From UKL13-2 sp043756275 (lineage in GTDB: Bacteria; Pseudomonadota; Gammaproteobacteria; Burkholderiales; Usitatibacteraceae), in NCBI GenBank assembly GCA_043756275.1, contig JAYURJ010000259.1, forward strand, positions 1 through 7,941: a stretch of 7,941 bases of DNA, given 5' to 3'. The notes under the pieces were generated by a model that worked only from the letters and a program-made list of their open reading frames with translations, was not told the origin of the DNA and ran no database searches. Below, piece after piece: positions 1 to 5,574 of this stretch. How positions within the stretch are numbered: position 1 is the stretch's first letter; the number at the start of each line of letters is the position of its first letter. The translations under genes and the position numbers were made by a program.

Positions 1-632
1 ATCTTCATCAGCGGGCTGACTTGATGCGAAACCGATACTTGCCTGAACCCAGTCAGACGCGCCAATTCAGCCACAAGCACTTCGTGCTCCCGATAGCGGT
101 AACCATGCATGAGCACGATGGCAATTGCGCGAAAGCCCTTATTCCATGCGGCTTCCAGAGCAACCTTAGTGGCGGACTCATTGAGTGCCGTCACTATTTC
201 ACCGTGCGCACCGATCCTTTCTTCAACTTCCACAACATCCGAGTAAAGCAATTCAGGCAGTTTGATATGCCGATCAAAAATTCGCGGCCGATTCTGATAG
301 CCGATGCGCAACTGATCGCGAAAGCCCTTTGTAATAAAAAGTACCGTCGGCTCACCTTTGCGCTCCAGCAGCGCGTTGGTGGCGACAGTCGTGCCCATTT
401 TCACCGCTTCGATTTGTTCGACCGGGATGGGCGCATTCTTCGGCAATGCGAGTAGATGGCGAATTCCCGCGACCGCCGCATCACGATACTGCTCAGGGTT
501 TTCTGAAAGCAGCTTGTGGGTCAGCAAAGAACCGTCAGGCTGTTTGGCGACAATGTCGGTAAACGTGCCGCCGCGGTCCACCCAAAATTGCCAGCGGCCA
601 GAATTTTTAACGGGTGCGTTATTTATGGTCAT
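1..632 (-). CDS. 5-oxoprolinase / hydantoinase-family protein, N-terminal part (gene runs off the left edge)
   Basis: The reverse strand from the ATG at 632 stays open to the window edge for 210 codons. The N-terminus has the family's nucleotide-binding signature WQFWVDRGGTFTD (residues 14-26). It is followed by MGTTVATNALLERKGEP (79-95), TKGFRDQLRIGYQNRPRIFD (101-120), HGYRYREHE (176-184) and VSHQVSPLMK (201-210). These match the hydantoinase/oxoprolinase N-terminal region of bacterial 5-oxoprolinases, which hydrolyse the lactam ring of 5-oxo-L-proline to glutamate using ATP in the cytoplasm. The WQFWVDRGG type is usual in full-length proteins of about 1200 residues that contain both A and B parts, so roughly the first sixth is visible. 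A separate HyuA subunit cannot be excluded because the C-terminal part is missing. The gene is divergent from the TRAP operon with a 60-bp gap. No clear Shine-Dalgarno precedes the ATG, but homology begins just inside it, which supports this start. Confidence 0.9.
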   Translation of the reverse strand, partial: MTINNAPVKNSGRWQFWVDRGGTFTDIVAKQPDGSLLTHKLLSENPEQYRDAAVAGIRHLLALPKNAPIPVEQIEAVKMGTTVATNALLERKGEPTVLFITKGFRDQLRIGYQNRPRIFDRHIKLPELLYSDVVEVEERIGAHGEIVTALNESATKVALEAAWNKGFRAIAIVLMHGYRYREHEVLVAELARLTGFRQVSVSHQVSPLMK

Positions 633-692
633 GGAGACTTGATTAGTGCTGCGAGACCGGTAATCATAGCAAGTCAACCAAGGGGAGAAATC
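633..692. promoter_or_regulatory. Divergent promoter/operator gap between oxoprolinase and TRAP genes
   Basis: All control sequences for both divergent genes must lie in or near these 60 bp. The gap holds an exact inverted repeat TGATTA (640-645), 15-bp spacer, TAATCA (661-666). On the + strand TTGATT (639-644) and TAATCA (661-666) are 16 bp apart and could be weak -35/-10 elements for dctP. On the reverse strand TATGAT (667-662) resembles a -10 box for the oxoprolinase gene. A strong Shine-Dalgarno AGGGGAG (681-687) lies 5 bp before the dctP ATG. The inverted repeat overlapping both promoter candidates suggests shared control by a dimeric regulator. This is inferred from sequence pattern only. 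Confidence 0.45.
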
Positions 693-1670
693 ATGAAACA
701 CATCATTTCGCTGCTGGCCATCGTCGGCGCGTGCACTACATGCATTGCATCTGCTCAGACAAAGTGGGATATGCCGACTGGTTATGCGCCGGGCAATTTT
801 CATACTGAAAACGTCCGCCAGTTCGCAGCCGACATCGACAAGGCAACGGTCGGGAAGCTGAAGATCACCGTGCACGATGCCGGTTCGCTGTTCAAGCAAA
901 ACGAAATCAAGCGCGCGGTGCAATCCGGCCAGGCGCAGATTGGTGAGTTCCTGTTGCCTGCGCTGGCGAACGAAGATGCGATGTACGGTATCGACTCTGT
1001 TCCCTTTTTGGCTGACAGTTATGTCGATGCAGTAAAGCTATGGAAAGTTTCACGCAGCGCGATTGAGCAGCGCATGGGTAAGCAGGGTTTAAAAGTTTTG
1101 TACGGTGTCGCGTGGCCACCGCAGGGGGTGTATTCCAAAAAGGCATTGAATAGTGCCGCTGATCTCAAGGGCGTGAAATGGCGTGCCTACAGCCCGCAGA
1201 CTAATCGTATTGGCGAATTGCTTGGTGCGCAACCTGCCACGATTCAAGCGTCCGAACTGGCGCAGGCGCTCTCAACAGGCGTGGTTGAAGCGCACATGAC
1301 ATCGGGCGCGACGGGTGTCGACATCAAGGTATGGGACTCAATGGGCAAAGGTGCTTACTATTACGACGCACAAGCATGGTTACCGAAAAATCTGGTGGTG
1401 GTGAATCAGAAGGCATTCGATGCACTGGACAAAGTTACGCAGGGCGCTGTGATGAATGCAGCGGCAGAGGCGGAAACCCGCGGCTGGAAAGCGTCAGAAG
1501 CGAAGAACAAGGAAACGCTCGATACCATGACCAGGAATGGCATGAACGTGGTGCCGCCCAGTGCTGCGCTGAAGGCGGATTTGAGAAAGATTGGCGTAAC
1601 GATGCTGGCGGAGTGGGAGAAGAATGCCGGAACAGATGCCAAGGCGGTGCTGGATGCTTACCGGAAATAA
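693..1670 (+). CDS. dctP: TRAP transporter substrate-binding protein (DctP family)
   Basis: This is the periplasmic receptor of a tripartite ATP-independent transporter, which captures an organic acid and delivers it to the DctQM membrane complex. The product is 325 residues, normal for the family. The signal peptide MKHIISLLAIVGACTTCIASA (1-21) probably ends at ASA|QT, and the mature part starts TKWDMPTGYAPGNFHTENV. The central segment KGVKWRAYSPQTNRIGELLG (159-178) corresponds to the family segment whose arginine (here Arg164) normally pairs with the substrate carboxylate. The C-terminal lobe has the long helix typical of DctP. An in-frame upstream extension to 516 is possible but would overlap the divergent gene; the ATG at 693 has AGGGGAG 5 bp upstream and directly starts a signal peptide, so it is chosen. 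The substrate cannot be assigned, although the adjacent oxoprolinase and lactonase genes favour a carboxylate. Confidence 0.93.
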   Translation: MKHIISLLAIVGACTTCIASAQTKWDMPTGYAPGNFHTENVRQFAADIDKATVGKLKITVHDAGSLFKQNEIKRAVQSGQAQIGEFLLPALANEDAMYGIDSVPFLADSYVDAVKLWKVSRSAIEQRMGKQGLKVLYGVAWPPQGVYSKKALNSAADLKGVKWRAYSPQTNRIGELLGAQPATIQASELAQALSTGVVEAHMTSGATGVDIKVWDSMGKGAYYYDAQAWLPKNLVVVNQKAFDALDKVTQGAVMNAAAEAETRGWKASEAKNKETLDTMTRNGMNVVPPSAALKADLRKIGVTMLAEWEKNAGTDAKAVLDAYRK

Positions 1671-1712
1671 TTGCGTTTGACAGTATTCGTAGCCGTACCG
1701 CCGGAGATGCGC

Positions 1713-2225
1713 ATGCGTAAATCGCTGGAAATCCTCTACCTCGCATCAGGTTATCTCGCCGCCCTGTTCATGATCGGCACTTTGCTCATGGTGCTGGCGA
1801 GCGTATTGGGCCGCATGATGCATTTCAATTTGCGCGGCTCGGACGCCTATGCGGGCTACTGCATGGCTGCTGCCGGATTTCTGGCGCTGGCGCATACGCT
1901 AAAGCGCGGCGAACATATTCGCGTCACGCTCATTCTTGAACGATTAGGGATAATCGGGCGTCATCGACTCGAACTTGTTGCGCATGCAATTGCTTTGTTT
2001 TTTTCCGGCATGTTTGCGTTTTTTGCAGCGCGACTCGTTTACCAGTCCTACCTGTTCAACGATATTTCGCAGGGTAATGATGCCACACCGTTGTGGATAC
2101 CACAGATCGCGATGGCGGTCGGCGCTGCGGTTTTGTTCATCGCCATACTGGACGAATTTGTATTGCTGGTCTCGGGACGCAAGCTTGGGCCGGCCGATTC
2201 AGGCGAGTTCAAGGCGATGGAGTAA
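1713..2225 (+). CDS. dctQ: TRAP transporter small permease subunit (DctQ family)
   Basis: The 170-residue product is a small inner-membrane protein with four hydrophobic segments at about residues 8-35, 45-63, 88-110 and 127-152, as expected for DctQ. The loop after the second helix carries the family motif FLALAHTLKRGEHIRVTLI. DctQ pairs with DctM and is needed for sodium-driven uptake from the DctP receptor. Several in-frame starts exist: TTG at 1671 directly after the dctP stop, ATG at 1707 and ATG at 1713. GGAG at 1703-1706 touches the 1707 ATG but sits 6 bp before the 1713 ATG. I therefore choose 1713, which also puts the first transmembrane helix at the usual distance from the N-terminus. 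It lies 42 bp after dctP and 4 bp before dctM, so one operon is likely. Confidence 0.9.
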   Translation: MRKSLEILYLASGYLAALFMIGTLLMVLASVLGRMMHFNLRGSDAYAGYCMAAAGFLALAHTLKRGEHIRVTLILERLGIIGRHRLELVAHAIALFFSGMFAFFAARLVYQSYLFNDISQGNDATPLWIPQIAMAVGAAVLFIAILDEFVLLVSGRKLGPADSGEFKAME

Positions 2226-2229
2226 CGTC

Positions 2230-3522
2230 TTGGACTTGCTGATCACTGCACTGTTGATTGCGTTGCTATTTATCCTGCTCGGTGCCGGGGTCTGGATCGG
2301 CATCGGATTGTTGGGTGTAGCGTGGATCGCGATGGAGCTGTTCACGACCCGCCCGGTGGGTGATGCGATGGCGGTCACGATTTGGGGCTCGGCATCATCG
2401 TGGACGTTAACCGCGCTGCCGCTGTTTATCTGGATGGGCGAAATTCTGTTCCGCACCAAGTTGTCGGAAGACATGTTCAAGGGCTTGGCGCCGTGGGTAT
2501 CAAAAATTCCGGGCCGCTTGCTGCATACAAATATCATCGGTTGCACGATATTTGCAGCGGTGTCGGGATCGAGTGCGGCCACCTGTGCCACCATCGGCAA
2601 GATGACGTTGCCGGAATTGAAAAAGCGCGGCTACCCCGACGACATCACCATCGGCTCACTCGCGGGCGCGGGAACGTTGGGATTGCTGATTCCACCCTCT
2701 ATCATCATGATTGTTTACGGCGTGGCATCAGACACATCCATCACAAAACTGTTTATCGCTGGCGTATTTCCGGGCCTGATGCTGGCGACGTTGTTCATGG
2801 GCTACGTGATCATCTGGTCAATACTGAATCCAGAAAAAATTCCGCTGCCTGACACCGATCTGAGTTTTACGCAAAAGCTGTATGAATCACGTCATCTGAT
2901 TCCTGTGGTGCTGCTGATCGCCCTCGTACTCGGCTCAATCTACGTCGGCATCGCCACTGCCACCGAAGCTGCAGCGCTCGGCGTGATCGGCGCGCTGGCG
3001 TTATCCGCCGTACAGGGTTCGATGAACTGGCGAACATTCAATGAAAGTCTGATGGGGGCAACGCGGCTCTACTGCATGATTGCACTGATCCTTGCCGGCG
3101 CCGCATTCCTGACATTGGCAATGGGTTACATTGGCTTGCCGCGCCACCTCGCCGAATGGATAGGCGGGCTTGGCCTGTCACCGTTCTGGCTGCTATTTGG
3201 CCTGATGGTTTTTTACATCGTGCTCGGCTGCTTTCTTGATGGCATTTCGATGGTCGTACTCACGATGGGCGTGATATTGCCGACCATCCAGAAAGCCGGA
3301 ATCGATCCGATCTGGTTCGGCATCTTCATTGTGCTGGTGGTGGAGATGGCACAGATCACGCCACCGGTCGGCTTTAATCTTTTTGTCCTGCAGGGCATGA
3401 CCAAACGCGAAATTACTTACATCGCCCGTGTCGCGATGCCATTCTTCTGGCTCATGGTGCTGGCGGTACTGCTGATATATTTTTTCCCTGGCATCGTTAC
3501 GTGGTTACCGAGCCATATGTAA
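2230..3522 (+). CDS. dctM: TRAP transporter large permease subunit (DctM family)
   Basis: This is the main transport subunit, a very hydrophobic inner-membrane protein of 430 residues, typical for DctM. The signature GSSAATCATIGKMTLPEL (113-130) followed by KKRGY, then GLLIPPSIIMIVYG (151-164), is diagnostic of the DctM/SiaM family. Late segments such as GCFLDGISMVVL and QITPPVGFNLFVLQG also fit, and the protein ends FPGIVTWLPSHM as many homologues do. Open frame extends upstream to 1975, but that part overlaps dctQ and lacks homology. The best start is the TTG at 2230, giving MDLLITALLIALLF, with GGAG at 2219-2222 seven bases upstream. That Shine-Dalgarno runs into the dctQ stop codon (2223-2225), so translation is probably coupled. 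The stop codon is immediately followed by a palindromic repeat element. Confidence 0.93.
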   Translation: MDLLITALLIALLFILLGAGVWIGIGLLGVAWIAMELFTTRPVGDAMAVTIWGSASSWTLTALPLFIWMGEILFRTKLSEDMFKGLAPWVSKIPGRLLHTNIIGCTIFAAVSGSSAATCATIGKMTLPELKKRGYPDDITIGSLAGAGTLGLLIPPSIIMIVYGVASDTSITKLFIAGVFPGLMLATLFMGYVIIWSILNPEKIPLPDTDLSFTQKLYESRHLIPVVLLIALVLGSIYVGIATATEAAALGVIGALALSAVQGSMNWRTFNESLMGATRLYCMIALILAGAAFLTLAMGYIGLPRHLAEWIGGLGLSPFWLLFGLMVFYIVLGCFLDGISMVVLTMGVILPTIQKAGIDPIWFGIFIVLVVEMAQITPPVGFNLFVLQGMTKREITYIARVAMPFFWLMVLAVLLIYFFPGIVTWLPSHM

Positions 3523-3688
3523 GGGGACCTCTGATAAAGTCGCTTTCGATAGGATTGTGTTGAGATTGGGGCATATGCAAGGCGTGCGACGAAGGTGCGT
3601 TGCTTGAGCTACCGCACGAGGAGTGCAACGCAGCAGATGCCCCAATATCGACGCAAGCGTATCGGAATGGACTTTATCAGAGGTTCCC
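3523..3688. mobile_element. MITE-like palindromic element with 19-bp terminal inverted repeats
   Basis: The left end GGGGACCTCTGATAAAGTC (3523-3541) and the reverse complement of the right end (3670-3688, GGGAACCTCTGATAAAGTC) agree at 18 of 19 positions. Symmetry continues inwards around the same centre: ATTGGGGCAT (3565-3574) pairs exactly with ATGCCCCAAT (3637-3646). A third pair, GCGTTGC (3597-3603) and GCAACGC (3625-3631), closes the inner stem. The 166-bp unit encodes no convincing protein. Size, long terminal inverted repeats and lack of coding capacity fit a miniature inverted-repeat transposable element; the ends resemble IS5-superfamily termini, but this is from memory and not proven. 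I see no clear target-site duplication. As RNA it would fold into a long hairpin and could end or protect the TRAP transcript. Confidence 0.7.
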
Positions 3689-3736
3689 ATAGCTTGTGTC
3701 GCATAATGACAGCCTCTTTTTGATTTCCGGCACGCC

Positions 3737-4624
3737 ATGTTCAACGCCCCACTCTCCCTCACCACTGAAACCGCCTTCGAGCTACCGAGCTATCTGCACG
3801 AATCGGGTGCGCATAATCCATGGGTCGTCGCCAATTTGCACGGCAAAGATATTCACAGTTTTCTCGAAGGGCCGTGCTTCGATGCATTCGGCAATCTGTG
3901 GGTCACCGACATTCCGTTTGGCCGCATCTTCCGTATCACGCCGACCGGTGAGTGGGACCTAATCATCAAGTACGACGGCTGGCCCAATGGACTCAAATTT
4001 CATCCTGATGGCCGCCTCATCATCGCTGATTACCGGCATGGCCTGCTGGCGATGGATACCGATTCGCGGCACATTTCACCGCTCGTGACGCATTACATTT
4101 CACAGCGCTTTCAGGGTGTGAATGACCTCACCTTTGCGAAAAATGGCGATCTCTATTTCACCGATCAGGGGCAGAGCGGGCTGCATGATGCTTCCGGATG
4201 TGTCTATCGTTTGAAAGCCGACGGCACGCTGCAGCAACTGCTGAACAATGTACCCAGCCCCAATGGACTGGTGCTGAGTCCTGACGAGAATTTCCTGTTC
4301 GTTGCCGTGACGCGTGACAACGCCATCTGGCGCGTGCCCTTGGTGGAAGGTGGCGTGTCGAAAGTCGGCAAGTTCATTCAGCTTTCTGGCGGCACTGGGC
4401 CAGATGGGATCACTGGTGACGATGACGGCAATCTTTACGTCGCCCATCATGGCCTCGGTTGTCTGTGGCAATTCGACAAACGTGGTGAGCCAAAGTATCG
4501 CGTTGATTCCTCACGCGGTGATTGGACGACGAATGTGGTCATCAATCCGGAGCGACCGAATGAGTTGTTCATTACGGAATCTCAGACCGGCACGATTCTC
4601 AAGGCGACGATGCCGCTGTATTGA
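3737..4624 (+). CDS. SMP-30/gluconolactonase family lactonase (six-bladed beta-propeller)
   Basis: The 295-residue product, of usual family length and without a signal peptide, is a cytoplasmic metal-dependent lactonase candidate that would hydrolyse a sugar lactone or related cyclic ester. Propeller repeats are visible: EGPCFDAFGNLWVTDIPFGR (44-63), WPNGLKFHPDGRLIIADY (82-99), NDLTFAKNGDLYFTDQG (129-145), SPNGLVLSPDENFLFVA (174-190) and GPDGITGDDDGNLYVAHHG (221-239). By comparison with regucalcin-type enzymes, the likely metal ligands are Glu44, Asn176 and Asp223, with Asn129 nearby. The ATG at 3737 lacks a clear Shine-Dalgarno but fits the start of family homology. The gene follows the TRAP operon and is separated from it by the palindromic element; without that element the gap would be only 48 bp, so it may once have belonged to the same operon. 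Its last 50 bp are duplicated at 7761-7810. Confidence 0.92.
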   Translation: MFNAPLSLTTETAFELPSYLHESGAHNPWVVANLHGKDIHSFLEGPCFDAFGNLWVTDIPFGRIFRITPTGEWDLIIKYDGWPNGLKFHPDGRLIIADYRHGLLAMDTDSRHISPLVTHYISQRFQGVNDLTFAKNGDLYFTDQGQSGLHDASGCVYRLKADGTLQQLLNNVPSPNGLVLSPDENFLFVAVTRDNAIWRVPLVEGGVSKVGKFIQLSGGTGPDGITGDDDGNLYVAHHGLGCLWQFDKRGEPKYRVDSSRGDWTTNVVINPERPNELFITESQTGTILKATMPLY

Positions 4625-4658
4625 AACACTAGCACTGGCGGGGCTCGTGGCATGATAA
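4575..4658 (+). repeat. 84-bp direct repeat, copy 1 (3' end of lactonase gene)
   Basis: This copy covers the last 16 codons plus stop of the lactonase gene and 34 bp beyond it. The segment recurs in the same orientation at 7761-7844, offset by 3186 bp, with two mismatches (T at 4582 against G at 7768; G against A in the Ala codon of LKAT). Similarity begins sharply: upstream of 4575 the two flanks do not align, and downstream of 4658 they differ as well. A repeat made from the 3' end of a gene, flanking inserted genes, is the geometry of attL/attR sites of gene-end-integrating elements. Confidence 0.93.
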
Positions 4659-4716
4659 TGGCCTGAAGACCCCACCAATGCTTGATCTACGAATTTAAAT
4701 TCACGCGGCTGATGAT

Positions 4717-4756
4717 AGCGGGATTGCGGCACGTCTGAGCGTCGCGCAATCCCGCT
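4717..4756. terminator. Stem-loop between convergent genes, candidate bidirectional terminator
   Basis: AGCGGGATTGCG (4717-4728) and CGCAATCCCGCT (4745-4756) form a perfect 12-bp stem with a 16-base loop. It lies between the lactonase stop (4624, + strand) and the dockerin gene stop (4789, - strand), where both transcripts should end. An outer imperfect pair (AGACC...ATGC near 4666-4680 against GCAT...GGTCT near 4773-4784) could lengthen the structure. No U-run follows on either strand, so it is not a textbook intrinsic terminator. Other content of 4659-4788: the 12-bp palindrome GAATTTAAATTC at 4691-4702, and no gene. Confidence 0.5.
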
Positions 4757-4788
4757 GTCGCGTTCGGTGACGCATCGGTGGTCTTTCG

Positions 4789-5562
4789 CTAGGGTAGCGC
4801 CAGCCCCGACCGCGCCTTCACCGCCGATATATCCGACGCGCTAACTGCGCCAGACGCATTCAAATCGAACTGGAAATTCAGCGCGGTGGTCGTCTGGCCG
4901 GAACGTGCTTTCACGCCGCTGATATCCGCAGCGGTAACCGAGCGCGTATTGTTGACGTCACCGACCAGAAATCCAATTGAGGTCGCGACGCTGCCCGTGC
5001 CATTCAGACCGCTCAGCGTCACCGTCAGGCGCTTGTTGTCCGTGACATTCGTAAGCGTGACTTCGACATCCCCGCCTACCACGGCGGCAATTGCGGTACC
5101 TGCCGAACTCATCAGACTGTCGAGCGCGGTCGCAGCGGTGACGGAGGTGATGGCGCGGTCAAAATGAAATACCAGCGTGTGTCCAGCGCCTATGGTGCGG
5201 GGCTCGACGGTGACGGTACCAGTCAGCGGCTGGGTCGCATCTATCGTCAGATTGAACGGCGTTGCGCCGTGTAGCTTCCGCGACACCACGGTGAGGAGAT
5301 TAAGCATCACCGCAGTCGGATTGGTGACATGTTCAATCACCGTATTGCCGACGCGATAGCTCACGCTGGTAATCGGTGTGGTGGCAACAGAATCGCCCAC
5401 CGCCAACGACATGCGGTAGCTCGCGGAACTTACGTTGCCGACGCTTGCATTGAGACTGTCGCGGGGAATGGCATAGCTGGTGCTGGTCTGGCCGGCGGCA
5501 ATCGCGAGCGCGTGGGCCGCGAGGCCCACCACACCGATGGCAAACTTGGTCTGGGTTTTCAT
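4789..5562 (-). CDS. Secreted protein with C-terminal dockerin-like repeat pair
   Basis: The 257-residue product begins with a probable signal peptide (MKTQTKFAIGVVGLAAHALA, about 1-24). Two short beta motifs follow (SASYRMSLAVGDSV near 47-59 and SVSYRVGNTV near 66-75), similar to those in many bacterial surface proteins. Residues about 95-198 look like an Ig-like/beta-sandwich domain beginning SRKLHGATPFNLTI. The C-terminus holds two 22-residue dockerin-like units: GDVNNTRSVTAADISGVKAR (201-220, then SG) and FDLNASGAVSASDISAVKAR (232-251, then SG). Both fit a 12-residue calcium loop with Asp at 1, Asn at 3, Thr/Ser at 5 and Asp at 12. A GTG at 5571 is an alternative start only 3 bp after the preceding gene's stop; the ATG at 5562 gives a standard signal peptide. 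Function is unknown; a cell-surface or extracellular assembly role is inferred. No cohesin gene is visible. It is the second gene of a two-gene operon. Confidence 0.82.
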   Translation of the reverse strand: MKTQTKFAIGVVGLAAHALAIAAGQTSTSYAIPRDSLNASVGNVSSASYRMSLAVGDSVATTPITSVSYRVGNTVIEHVTNPTAVMLNLLTVVSRKLHGATPFNLTIDATQPLTGTVTVEPRTIGAGHTLVFHFDRAITSVTAATALDSLMSSAGTAIAAVVGGDVEVTLTNVTDNKRLTVTLSGLNGTGSVATSIGFLVGDVNNTRSVTAADISGVKARSGQTTTALNFQFDLNASGAVSASDISAVKARSGLALP

Positions 5563-5574
5563 GCGCGGCACCCG

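Noticed and set aside
516..692. Upstream extension of the DctP frame
   Set aside because: It overlaps the divergent oxoprolinase coding region and precedes the signal peptide; the ATG at 693 has a strong ribosome site.
693..755. DctP as a lipoprotein (Cys14 after IVGA)
   Set aside because: The residues before Cys14 are a poor lipobox and a better signal peptidase I site (ASA|Q) follows at residue 21.
3505..3765. Reverse-strand 86-codon frame across the palindromic element
   Set aside because: It consists mostly of the inverted-repeat element and overlaps both flanking genes; no start signal and no recognisable protein family.
4659..4788. Integron attC site, given the nested inverted repeats next to inserted genes
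   Set aside because: No core-site sequences of the GTTRRRY/RYYYAAC type bracket the structure, and the flanking 84-bp direct repeat fits another mechanism.
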